From positions 1,798,001 through 1,862,000 of the forward strand of contig NZ_JAICDG010000001.1 of NCBI RefSeq assembly GCF_022751215.1: 64,000 nucleotides of DNA, read 5' to 3'. Below are positions 8,884-17,412 of this stretch, piece by piece (the first letter of the stretch is position 1; each line of letters begins with the position of its first letter). The notes beneath the pieces are model-generated. The model was not told where the DNA came from. It ran no database searches and saw nothing but the letters and a program-made list of their open reading frames with translations. The stretch is from Actinomadura terrae (GTDB lineage Bacteria; Actinomycetota; Actinomycetes; Streptosporangiales; Streptosporangiaceae). The translations under genes were made by a program, and so were the position numbers.

Positions 8884-9705
8884 TCAGGTCGCGAGGACCG
8901 CCTGGAGGAAGTCCCGGGTGCGCTGCTCGGACGGCTCGCCGAACATCTGCTCCGGCGGGCCCTCCTCGACGATCTGCCCCTCGTCGAACATCAGGACCCG
9001 GTCGGAGATGTCCTTGGCGAAGGTCATCTCGTGGGTGACGCACAGCAGCGTGAGGTCGCTCTGCCGGGCGATGTCGCGCAGCAGGTCCTGGACGCCGACG
9101 ACCAGCTCGGGGTCGAGCGCGGAGGTCACCTCGTCCAGCAGCAGCACCTGCGGCTCCATCGCCAGCGCCCGCGCGATCGCGACGCGCTGCTGCTGGCCGC
9201 CCGAGAGCTGCGACGGATGCGCGTCGATCTTGTCGGCGAGCCCGACCAGGTCGAGCAGGCCGCGGGCGCGCTCGACGGCCGCGTCCTTGGGCACCCCGAG
9301 CACCCGCATCGGCCCCTCGGTGAGGTTGCGCAGCACGTTCATGTTCGGGAACAGGTTGAACTGCTGGAACACCATCCCGATCCGCTTGCGCATCTCGTGC
9401 AGGTGCTTCTGGTTCGCCGGGACGCGCTTGCCGCCGCGGTCCATGTGCCACAGCGGGTCGTCGCCGACGAAGATCAGGCCCCCGTCGGGCTTCTCCAGCG
9501 TCATCAGCAGCCGCAGGATCGTGGTCTTGCCCGACCCGCTCGGCCCGATGAGCGTCACCCGCTCGCCCGGCGCGACCGTGAAGTCGAGCTCGCGGAGCAC
9601 GGTGTTGCTCCCGAACCGCTTGACCACCTTCTCGAAGCGGATGCCGGGCGCGTCGCCGCGCACGGGCGCCGCGTCCTTCTCTGGTGTGGTGTCAGTTGGT
9701 GGCAT
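8884..9705 (-). CDS. ehuA: Ectoine/hydroxyectoine ABC transporter ATP-binding protein
   Basis: A 273-residue ABC ATPase of the polar-amino-acid type. Walker A is GPSGSGKTT, the signature LSGGQQQRVAIARA, Walker B LLLDEVTSALD and the switch His in CVTHEM. A ~25-residue N-terminal extension precedes the domain. It powers uptake through EhuC/EhuD on the inner face of the membrane. Its start overlaps the end of ehuD by 14 nt, and it is the last gene of the minus-strand ehuB-C-D-A unit. Assignment to ectoine rather than amino acids rests on the neighbouring ect genes and the gene order. Confidence 0.9.
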   Translation of the reverse strand: MPPTDTTPEKDAAPVRGDAPGIRFEKVVKRFGSNTVLRELDFTVAPGERVTLIGPSGSGKTTILRLLMTLEKPDGGLIFVGDDPLWHMDRGGKRVPANQKHLHEMRKRIGMVFQQFNLFPNMNVLRNLTEGPMRVLGVPKDAAVERARGLLDLVGLADKIDAHPSQLSGGQQQRVAIARALAMEPQVLLLDEVTSALDPELVVGVQDLLRDIARQSDLTLLCVTHEMTFAKDISDRVLMFDEGQIVEEGPPEQMFGEPSEQRTRDFLQAVLAT

Positions 9706-10345
9706 AGTGCCTCTCCAGGCGGCGGAGGAGAATCGACGAGATGACGCTGACCAGGATGAACAGCACGCCCACCATGGTCATCGGCTCCAGGTACTCAAAC
9801 GTCCTGGCGCCCACCGACCGCGCGGAGGTGAGCAGCTCGGGGACGCCGATCGCCAGCAGCAGCGGCGAGTCCTTGAACATGGCGATGAGGTAGTTCCCGA
9901 GCGTCGGGATCACCTTGCGGAACGCCTGCGGCAGGACCACGTCCAGCCACACCCGCGTCTGCGGCAGGTTCAGCGCCTTCGCGGCCTCCCACTGCCCGCG
10001 CGGGACGTCGGCGATCCCGGCCCGGTACACCTCGGCCATGTACGTCGAGTAGTGGATGCCGAGCATGAGCACGCCGACGGTCAGCTTCCCGAACGTCAGG
10101 CCCCAGGTGGGCAGGACGTAGAAGGCGAAGAACAGCTGGGGGATGAGCGGGGTGCACCGGATGAACTCGGTGACCCACCGCACCACCTGGCGGACGATCA
10201 CGTTCGGGGTGCGCCGCAGCATCGTCCACACCAGGCCGAGGACGACCGCGATCAGGTAGCCGAGCAGCGTCGCGATCAGCGTGTAGCGCAGGCCCCTCAG
10301 CAGGTCGGGGATGATGTCGCCGGTGTAGCTCCAGTCCCATTCCAT
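9692..10345 (-). CDS. ehuD: Ectoine/hydroxyectoine ABC transporter permease
   Basis: A 217-residue membrane protein of the His/Glu/Gln permease family with about five helices. The EAA loop contacting the ATPase reads EAAKALNLPQTRVWLDVVLPQAFRKVIP. The N terminus MEWDWSYTGDIIPDLL is typical of EhuD. It pairs with EhuC to form the channel. Its start touches the ehuC stop (TGATG, one shared base), and its 3' end overlaps ehuA, so all three are translationally coupled. Confidence 0.9.
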   Translation of the reverse strand: MEWDWSYTGDIIPDLLRGLRYTLIATLLGYLIAVVLGLVWTMLRRTPNVIVRQVVRWVTEFIRCTPLIPQLFFAFYVLPTWGLTFGKLTVGVLMLGIHYSTYMAEVYRAGIADVPRGQWEAAKALNLPQTRVWLDVVLPQAFRKVIPTLGNYLIAMFKDSPLLLAIGVPELLTSARSVGARTFEYLEPMTMVGVLFILVSVISSILLRRLERHYATN

Positions 10346-11064
10346 CAGCGCGCCACCCCCGCTCCGGGCGCGCCGGCGGCGACCGTGCCGAGGGCGGGCT
10401 CACGCGAGGGGCGCCGCCCGAGCATGCGGTCGACGCGGCGCTCGGCGAACCGGACGAACAGCTGGAGGATCTGCGCGACGACGAAGTAGAGGACGAGCAC
10501 CAGCGAGAACGACGCGACGGTCTCGCCCGTGCTGCTCTGGAGGTTCTTGGAGACCGTCGTCAGGTCGGTCAGCCCGACCAGCGACACGATCGCCGTGCCC
10601 TTCATCAACTCGATGAGCAGGTTGCCGAAGGGCGGCAGCATCAGCGCGAACCCCTGGGGGAGCAGGACGCGCCGCATCCGCTGCAACGGGGTGAAGTTCA
10701 GCGCGACCGTGGCCTCGTACTGCGCCCGCGGCACCGCCTTGATCGAGCCGCGCACGACCTCCGCGCCGTAGGCGCCGATGTTCAGCCCGAGCGCGAGCAC
10801 CGCCGCGACCATCGTCGAGTTCAGCCTGATACCGACCAGCGGCAGCGCGTAGAAGAACCAGAACAGCAGCACCAGCGTCGCGGTGCCGCGGAAGAACTCC
10901 ACGTACACGCGGTTCAGCACCCGGATCCAGGCGTGCCGCGAGGTGCCGGCCAGCCCGAACACCAGGGCGAGCACCAGCGCCACGCCGCTGCCGTACACCG
11001 TGAGCTGGAGGGTGAGCCACGCGCCCTTCAGCCACTGCTCGTAGCCGTCGAGGACTTCGGACAC
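10345..11064 (-). CDS. ehuC: Ectoine/hydroxyectoine ABC transporter permease
   Basis: A 239-residue permease, the partner of EhuD, with five predicted helices and the EAA-type loop YEATVALNFTPLQRMRRVLLPQGFALMLP. The C-terminal ~30 residues (VDRMLGRRPSREPALG onward) form a hydrophilic tail with no obvious role. It starts 4 nt after the ehuB stop and shares a base with the ehuD start. It acts in the cytoplasmic membrane as half of the translocation pore. Confidence 0.9.
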   Translation of the reverse strand: MSEVLDGYEQWLKGAWLTLQLTVYGSGVALVLALVFGLAGTSRHAWIRVLNRVYVEFFRGTATLVLLFWFFYALPLVGIRLNSTMVAAVLALGLNIGAYGAEVVRGSIKAVPRAQYEATVALNFTPLQRMRRVLLPQGFALMLPPFGNLLIELMKGTAIVSLVGLTDLTTVSKNLQSSTGETVASFSLVLVLYFVVAQILQLFVRFAERRVDRMLGRRPSREPALGTVAAGAPGAGVAR

Positions 11065-11068
11065 CTGA

Positions 11069-11962
11069 TCATCCCTTGCAGAACTTGGCGGCTGTGTCGG
11101 CCGCCGTCGGGATCTCCGCCTGGGTGAACCCGAACGGCTGGAGGATCGGCAGCAGCCGGTTGCCCTGCTTCAGTTCGGCGAGCTTGCCGTTGAAGGCGGT
11201 CAGCAGGTCGTTGTCGGCCTTGCGGAACGCGAACGCGCCCGCGCCGAACTGCTCCTTGCCGTCGATGACCGGCGTGAACGGCGCGGTGACCTCGTAGGGC
11301 TCGCCTTCGTGCTTGGTCAGCAGGTTCGCGAGCGAGATACGGGTGAGCCAGATGCAGTCGACGCGTCCCGCCTTCAGGCCCTCGAATCCGCTGGCCTGGT
11401 CGGCGAACACCTGGATGTTGCCCTTCTTCACGCCGCTCTTCTCCGCGTAGCCCTGTTCGACGGCGCCCTCCAGCACCCCCACCTTCACGCCCTTCTTACC
11501 GGGGTCGTCCTGCTTGAGCAGCCCCTTGGGGTTGCCCTTGCGGACCATGAACGCGCTCTTGGCCACATATTCCGGGTCGGAGAAGGCCACCGAGTTGCAC
11601 CGCTCGGGCGTGATGAACATTCCCGCCGCGACGACGTCGAACCGTTTGGCGTTGAGCCCGGCGATGAGGCCGGAGAAATCGACCTGGACGCCCGTCACCT
11701 TGTCGATCCCGAGTTCCTTGAAGATGACCCGCGCGAGTTCGGGCGCCTCCCCGGTGAGCTTCCCCGACTTGTCGGTGTAGCCGTAGGGCGCCTCGTTGGC
11801 GAAGCCGACCGTGATCTTGCCGGCGTCCTTGGCCTTCTGGAGCGAACCGCCGCCCGACTTCTCCTCCTTCGGATCCGTCGTCGAGCAGCCCGCGGCGGCC
11901 AGCGGCGCCGCCGCGGACAGCAGGACGGCGGTGCGCAGGAAGTCGCGTCTCGAGGAAGTCAT
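11069..11962 (-). CDS. ehuB: Ectoine/hydroxyectoine-binding lipoprotein
   Basis: A 297-residue extracellular solute-binding protein of family 3. The N terminus combines a twin-arginine motif (SRRDFLR) with a lipobox ending LAAAGC, so it is probably exported folded by Tat and lipid-anchored. The mature domain begins ITVGFANEAPYGYTD, a segment typical of EhuB. It captures ectoines outside the cell for EhuC/D/A. A longer frame upstream was rejected because it reads through the terminator-like hairpin. It is the first gene of the ehu block, 95 nt downstream of ectD. Confidence 0.92.
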   Translation of the reverse strand: MTSSRRDFLRTAVLLSAAAPLAAAGCSTTDPKEEKSGGGSLQKAKDAGKITVGFANEAPYGYTDKSGKLTGEAPELARVIFKELGIDKVTGVQVDFSGLIAGLNAKRFDVVAAGMFITPERCNSVAFSDPEYVAKSAFMVRKGNPKGLLKQDDPGKKGVKVGVLEGAVEQGYAEKSGVKKGNIQVFADQASGFEGLKAGRVDCIWLTRISLANLLTKHEGEPYEVTAPFTPVIDGKEQFGAGAFAFRKADNDLLTAFNGKLAELKQGNRLLPILQPFGFTQAEIPTAADTAAKFCKG

Positions 11963-11987
11963 CGTTGAACTCCTGGATGGTGTGCCG

Positions 11988-12026
11988 CCGCGCCCGCGGG
12001 GGGCCGGACGCCCCCCGCGGGCGCGG
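11988..12026. terminator. Perfect 17-bp GC hairpin between ectD and ehuB
   Basis: CCGCGCCCGCGGGGGGC and its exact reverse complement flank the loop CGGAC at 12005-12009. On the minus-strand transcript it follows the ectD stop by 30 nt and precedes ehuB by 25 nt. It should end or weaken read-through from ectABCD into ehuBCDA. No U tract follows. Confidence 0.75.
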
Positions 12027-12056
12027 GGATGATCGGTCGGGGTTATCGAATTGTTG

Positions 12057-12962
12057 TCAGGCGACCGGCGTGAAGTCGCGCGCCCCGATGAACGAGGGAC
12101 GCGGCGCGGGCGCCGCGAACGGCTCGACACAGGTGTTCTCGACGCTGTTGAACACGATGAACACGTTGGAGCGCGGGAACGGGGTGATGTTCCCGTTCGA
12201 GCCGTGCATGCAGTTGCAGTCGAACATGGTCGCCGAGCCCGCCGGGCCCGTGAACAGCTCGATCCCGTGCTTGTCGGCCAGGATGGACAGGCTGCCCGGG
12301 TCAGGCGTGCCGATCTCCTGGCCGCGCAGCGATTCCTTGTAGTGGTCGGACGGGGTCTCCCCGACGCAGGCCACGAAGGTCTTGTGCGAGCCAGGCATGA
12401 TCATTAGCCCGCCATTGTGCACGAAGTTCTCGGTGAGCGCGATGGAAATGCTCACGGCGCGCATGCGCGGCATGCCGTCCTCGGCGTGCCAGGTCTCGAA
12501 GTCCGAGTGCCAGTAGAAGTCCTTGCCGGTGAACCCCGGCTTGTAATTGACCCGGCTCTGGTGCACGTAGACGTCGGAGCCGAGGATCTGCCGGGCCCGG
12601 CCGACCACCCGCGGGTCGCGCACGAGCTGCGCGAACACCTCACTGATCCGGTGCACCTCGAAGATGGAGCGGACCTCGTCGGAGCCGCGCTCGGTGACCG
12701 TGCGCTCGTCGGCGAGGATCGCGGGGTCGGCGGCCATCCGGCGCAGCTCGGCGCGGTAGTCCTCGACCTCGGCGGGCGTCAGCAGCTCCTCGACGGTCAG
12801 GTAGCCGTTGGCGTCGAAGGAGTCGAGCGTGGCGGCGTCGACGGGCCCGTCCTGCGGCGCCCCGTACACGACGGGGTCCTGCCGGTAGAGCAGGGCGGCC
12901 TCGGCGGCCTTGCGGGTGGGATAGGCGTCGTCGATCGTGGGATGGGACTCGATGATGCTCAT
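12057..12962 (-). CDS. ectD: Ectoine 5-hydroxylase
   Basis: A 301-residue Fe(II)/2-oxoglutarate dioxygenase that hydroxylates ectoine to 5-hydroxyectoine. The iron-binding H-x-D is in WHSDFETWHAEDGMP, the EctD signature region, and the distal His is in MIMPGSHKTFV. The C-terminal part (PGSLSILADKHGIELFTGPAGSATMFDCNCMHGS) is also EctD-like. The ATG shares one base with the ectC stop (TGATG). Being last in ectABCD, it makes hydroxyectoine dependent on the whole operon; a strong hairpin follows. Confidence 0.95.
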   Translation of the reverse strand: MSIIESHPTIDDAYPTRKAAEAALLYRQDPVVYGAPQDGPVDAATLDSFDANGYLTVEELLTPAEVEDYRAELRRMAADPAILADERTVTERGSDEVRSIFEVHRISEVFAQLVRDPRVVGRARQILGSDVYVHQSRVNYKPGFTGKDFYWHSDFETWHAEDGMPRMRAVSISIALTENFVHNGGLMIMPGSHKTFVACVGETPSDHYKESLRGQEIGTPDPGSLSILADKHGIELFTGPAGSATMFDCNCMHGSNGNITPFPRSNVFIVFNSVENTCVEPFAAPAPRPSFIGARDFTPVA

Positions 12963-13357
12963 CAGGCGTCCTCCTCCGTGAGCAGCGGGTAGATGCCGTT
13001 CTCGTCGTGAACCTCCCGGCCCGTGCAGGGCGGGTTGAAGACGCAGACGGTCCGCACGTCGGTGTGGGCACGCAGGGTGTGGTGCTCGTGCCCGTCCAGC
13101 AGGTACATCACGCCGGGTTCGATGCGGTGCTTCTCGCCGGTCTCCTCGTTGATCAGTTCCCCTTGGCCCCCGATGCAGTAGACGGCCTCGATGTGGTTCG
13201 CGTACCACATGCGCGTCTCCGTGCCGGCGTACAGGATGGTCTCGTGCAGCGAGAAGCCCACGCCCTCCTTGGCCAGCACGAAGCGGCGGCTGCACCAGGT
13301 CTCGGCACGCACGTCGCGCTCGGTGTCGATGATCTCCTCAAGGGAACGAACGATCAT
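12962..13357 (-). CDS. ectC: L-ectoine synthase
   Basis: A 131-residue cupin that closes N-gamma-acetyl-diaminobutyrate to ectoine. The N terminus [16 protein letters not shown] and the barrel segments [22 protein letters not shown] and [13 protein letters not shown] are characteristic and carry the metal-binding residues. Length fits the family (about 130). It lies between ectB (67-nt gap) and ectD (1-nt overlap). Confidence 0.96.
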   Translation of the reverse strand: MIVRSLEEIIDTERDVRAETWCSRRFVLAKEGVGFSLHETILYAGTETRMWYANHIEAVYCIGGQGELINEETGEKHRIEPGVMYLLDGHEHHTLRAHTDVRTVCVFNPPCTGREVHDENGIYPLLTEEDA

Positions 13358-13424
13358 GAATCTCCTCTTTCCGCTGGAGCCGTGACGGTGTCGGTGGGGC
13401 GGGCCGGGCCCGCCCGGGCGTGGG

Positions 13425-14687
13425 TCAGACCGCCACGGTGGAGCGGACGGCCTCGACCGACTCGGCGAGGATCTCCAGGCCCTGGCCGAGGTCGGCCTCG
13501 CTGGTGGTGAGCGGCGGCAGCAGCTTGACCACCTCGCTCTCCGGGCCGGAGGTCTCCATCAGCAGCCCCCGGCGGAACGCCTCCTCGCACACCTTCGGCG
13601 CGAGTTCGGCGTCCGACATCACCAGGCCCCAGGCGAGGCCCCGGCCGCGGACGGAGTCGACCGCCCCGGCGTGCTGGAGCGCGATCGCGTTCAGCGCCGT
13701 CTCGACCTGCTGGCCCTTGGCGAGCGTCTGCTTCTCCAGCCCGGCGCCCACCCAGTACTCCTCCAGCGCGGCGACGGCGGTCACGAACGCCGGGTTGAAG
13801 CCGCGGAAGGTGCCGTTGTGCTCGCCCGGCTCCCACACGTCCAGGTCGCGGCGCATCAGCGTGACCGCGAACGGGAGCCCGTAGCCGCTGAGCGACTTGG
13901 ACAGGCAGACGATGTCGGGCGTGATCCCGGCGTCCTCGAAGCTGAAGAACGGCCCGGAGCGCCCGCAGCCCATCTGCACGTCGTCGACGATCAGCAGGAT
14001 GTCGTGGCGGCGGCACAGGTCCTGGAGGCCGCGCAGCCACTCGGCGGTCGCGACGTTGATGCCGCCCTCGCCCTGGATCGTCTCCACGATCACGGCGGCG
14101 GGCTTGTCCAGGCCGCTGCCGCTGTCGTCCAGCATCGTCTCGAACAGCAGGAAGTCGGGCGTGCGGCCGTCCAGGTAGTTGTCATAGGGCATCGCGACGC
14201 CGTGTCCGAGCGGCACCCCGGCGCCGGTGCGCTTCATCGAGTTGCCCGTGACGGCCAGCGCGCCGAGCGTCATGCCGTGGAAGGCGTTGGTGAAGCTCAC
14301 GATCGTCTCGCGGCCGGTGTACTTGCGCGCCAGCTTCAGCGCGGCCTCCACCGCGTGGTTGCCCGCGGGCCCCGGGAACTGGACCTTGTAGTCCAGCCCG
14401 CGCGGCGTGAGGACGTACTCGTTGAACCGTTCCAGGAAGTCGCGTTTCGCGGTCGTGTACATGTCGAGCCCGTGCACGACCGCGTCACCGGCGAGGTAGT
14501 CGATGAGCCGGCGTTTCAGTTCGGGGTTGTTGTGCCCGTAGTTCAGCGTGCCGGCACCGGCGAAGAAGTCGAGGTAGGTGCGTCCGTTCTCGTCGGTCAT
14601 GTGGCTGCCCTTGGCGGTCGTGAACACCGTGGGCCATCCTCGGCAATAGCCGCGGACTTCCGATTCCATGCGAGCGAAAACGTCCAT
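13425..14687 (-). CDS. ectB: Diaminobutyrate-2-oxoglutarate transaminase
   Basis: A 420-residue class III PLP aminotransferase. It makes L-2,4-diaminobutyrate from aspartate semialdehyde and glutamate, the first ectoine step. The PLP lysine lies in [12 protein letters not shown], preceded by the [11 protein letters not shown] motif; the N terminus [22 protein letters not shown] is typical of EctB. The ATG has a good ribosome site (GGAGG). An unusually long 263-nt gap separates it from ectA, so it may be regulated separately. Confidence 0.95.
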   Translation of the reverse strand: MDVFARMESEVRGYCRGWPTVFTTAKGSHMTDENGRTYLDFFAGAGTLNYGHNNPELKRRLIDYLAGDAVVHGLDMYTTAKRDFLERFNEYVLTPRGLDYKVQFPGPAGNHAVEAALKLARKYTGRETIVSFTNAFHGMTLGALAVTGNSMKRTGAGVPLGHGVAMPYDNYLDGRTPDFLLFETMLDDSGSGLDKPAAVIVETIQGEGGINVATAEWLRGLQDLCRRHDILLIVDDVQMGCGRSGPFFSFEDAGITPDIVCLSKSLSGYGLPFAVTLMRRDLDVWEPGEHNGTFRGFNPAFVTAVAALEEYWVGAGLEKQTLAKGQQVETALNAIALQHAGAVDSVRGRGLAWGLVMSDAELAPKVCEEAFRRGLLMETSGPESEVVKLLPPLTTSEADLGQGLEILAESVEAVRSTVAV

Positions 14688-14950
14688 GGTCTGCCTCCGG
14701 CAGGTGTGGATGGGAGCGGGGTTGCGTGTGGACGGACAAAGTGACGGACGGGTGGACGGTCAGGTGGACGGACGGGTCGCGTAGCGGTTCAAGCCATCGG
14801 TCGGGAGCGAGGAGTCGGGGACGGTCGGGTCGGGAATGCGGGCTGATCGGGCGAGCCGGTCGGTGCGGTCGATCCGTCCGGGCGACGGGGCGTCCGCGAT
14901 CGCCGCGGCGGTGGCCGCGCGGGCGATGGGGCCGCTGCCGGAACATCCGC
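14688..14950 (-). promoter_or_regulatory. C-rich, G-poor ectA-ectB spacer with GTCCGTCC-type repeats
   Basis: This 263-nt gap contains no gene. Plus-strand positions 14728-14777 repeat GTGGACGG(A/T)C with slight variation, and 14800-14880 repeats TCGG(G) words. Read as the ect transcript (minus strand), the stretch is rich in C and poor in G over about 150 nt with many YC dinucleotides and little pairing. This is the composition of Rho-utilisation sites, so attenuation between ectA and ectB is possible. The reading is inference. Confidence 0.4.
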
Positions 14951-15499
14951 CTAGTTCGCGCCGGGGATCGGGCCGATTCGGAACAGGACCTCGGGCTCGT
15001 GGCCCCTGCCGGGGAAGTGCTCCGTCCCGAACAGGGGGCTGCGGTCCAGGTCGCAGCCGTGATCGCGGGCGAACGAGGAGAACATCGCCGTGGACGCCTC
15101 GTTGCCCGGCGTGACGGTCGCCTCCAGGTACCGGTGGCCGCAGGCCGCCTGGCGGCGCGCGAGCCGGTCCAGCATGCGGCGGGCGAGGCCCCGGCCGCGG
15201 TAGGACTTGTCGACGGCCACCTGCCACACGAAGAACGTGTCGGGGCGGGCGGGCCGCACGTAACCGGTGATGAACCCGCAGAGCGCGGCTCCGTCGCGCG
15301 CCACCACGGAGGTGTCGGCGAAGTCGCGGCACCACAGCGTGTAGCTGTAGGGCGAGTTGACGTCCAGGACGTGGGACTCGCGTGCGATCCGCCACAGCCC
15401 GGGGCCGTCGGTGAGGCTCGGCTCCTGGAGTTGCACGTCCGCGTTCGTCTCGGTCCGTTCGGGGCGTCGGGTCGGTGATTCCAGGGGTTGCGCTGCCAT
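14951..15499 (-). CDS. ectA: L-2,4-diaminobutyrate acetyltransferase
   Basis: A 182-residue GNAT enzyme that acetylates diaminobutyrate at the gamma-amino group. The acetyl-CoA site reads QVAVDKSYRGRGLARRMLDRL and the EctA-specific segments LWRIARESHVLDVNSPYSY and YLEATVTPGNEASTAMF are present. About 25 N-terminal residues precede the domain. The ATG is preceded at an 8-nt distance by TAAGTT on the minus strand, which would give a leaderless mRNA. It is the first gene of the ect unit, with ~630 nt of upstream non-coding DNA. Confidence 0.95.
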   Translation of the reverse strand: MAAQPLESPTRRPERTETNADVQLQEPSLTDGPGLWRIARESHVLDVNSPYSYTLWCRDFADTSVVARDGAALCGFITGYVRPARPDTFFVWQVAVDKSYRGRGLARRMLDRLARRQAACGHRYLEATVTPGNEASTAMFSSFARDHGCDLDRSPLFGTEHFPGRGHEPEVLFRIGPIPGAN

Positions 15500-15567
15500 G
15501 TCCAGGCAACTTAGCGAATCTCGGCGCGTGATCGCTCCGGAATGTTATCTGCGAGATGTTTAGGATG

Positions 15568-15582
15568 TACCCGCAGCGGGTA
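15568..15582. promoter_or_regulatory. 15-bp palindrome upstream of ectA (candidate operator)
   Basis: TACCCGCAGCGGGTA has perfect 7-bp arms around one base and lies 69-83 nt upstream of the ectA start. Position and symmetry suit an operator controlling ectoine synthesis. The binding protein is unknown, and no ectR-like MarR gene is in this window. Confidence 0.45.
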
Positions 15583-15762
15583 TGGCAGTAGGCTTGCCAA
15601 TTTCGGAAGTATTTCGACGGCGTTAAGGCCGTGTCGCGGCGCGCATTTCCCCCTGTTATCCAGGCGGGACTGCCGAATGGGCGGCCGACCCTTCGTGCGG
15701 CCCATCTGCCCGTCACTCTAGTCCTTACTCATGGTGCGGGAAGCTGAATTTTGTATCGGTTC

Positions 15763-15778
15763 TGTGAGGTGAATCACT
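15763..15778. promoter_or_regulatory. CRP-like site TGTGA-N6-TCACT
   Basis: TGTGAGGTGAATCACT matches the Crp/Fnr consensus TGTGA-N6-TCACA at nine of ten conserved positions. It is 264 nt upstream of ectA, so action on ectA would be from a distance. The match could be chance. Confidence 0.3.
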
Positions 15779-16040
15779 AAGATTTGCTGACAACGCGCCG
15801 GTGTGTGGGGGCGTCGTCACGTGTCTGCGGAGGTCGGACGGGTCGCCGTCGCGCTGGGACGGGTGGGGATCAAGGGATGAACCCGGGCATCCCGGCTCGA
15901 CTCACACTCACCTTGCGACGAGACATGCCGTCTGTCCAGGCAACGGTTTGCTTGCCGGACGGTAAGAGTTCGGTGGGTTTTACGGACGTCTTCCCCTGCC
16001 CTCGGGGCCGCGCGGGAACGCGTGGCCCCGGCCCCTTCCG

Positions 16041-16070
16041 GGTCCACCGCCCGGCGGGTTGCGGTGGCCC
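16041..16070. terminator. Candidate hairpin terminator downstream of pip
   Basis: GGTCCACCGC and GCGGTGGCCC pair with one mismatch across a 10-nt loop. It lies about 60 nt beyond the pip stop on the minus strand. A second, weaker GGAAGC/GCTTCC pair is closer to the stop. Confidence 0.4.
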
Positions 16071-16128
16071 CGGAATCGCGGCTTGCTGGAAGCGGTCAGG
16101 CGGCTTCCGGCTGATTTTCAGAGTGCAT

Positions 16129-17310
<1,182 letters not shown>

Positions 17311-17412
17311 GTGAGCGAAGCGACGAGCCGTAGGGCGAGGAGTGAAGCGAGCACCATGTCCATGGCAGCCCCGCGAACGCGGCTCCGAGCCGCCAGGCGA
17401 GGAACAAAGTGA
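17311..17412 (+). CDS. Leaderless 33-codon arginine-rich leader ORF
   Basis: A GTG-initiated frame of 33 codons begins exactly 7 nt after a TAGAGT -10 element and ends in a TGA that overlaps the GTG of the coiled-coil gene (GTGA, 4-nt overlap). The encoded peptide is Arg/Ala/Ser-rich (SEATSRRARSEAS...). The geometry suggests that ribosomes enter on this mini-ORF and re-initiate on the downstream gene. Its DNA contains the core CGAGCCGCCAGGCGAG (17386-17401), which recurs in the repeat array at 19.1-19.6 kb. The peptide itself may have no function. Confidence 0.45.
   Translation: MSEATSRRARSEASTMSMAAPRTRLRAARRGTK

Larger units (their letters stand above)
15500..16128. other. Long intergenic region upstream of ectA, downstream of pip
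   Basis: No gene is supported here. The region is locally AT-richer (15540-15620, 15720-15790) than its surroundings, as expected of a promoter area. It holds a 15-bp palindrome at 15568, a CRP-like site at 15763, and a hairpin at 16041-16070 on the pip side. An inverted GGCA/TGCC pair is at 15584-15598. Long frames through it have no codon bias and cross the pip gene on the wrong strand. Confidence 0.6.

Noticed and set aside
12057..13295. A longer ectD protein of 412 residues
   Set aside because: The extra N-terminal part is ectC read in another frame. The family start [16 protein letters not shown] at 12962 overlaps the ectC stop by one base.
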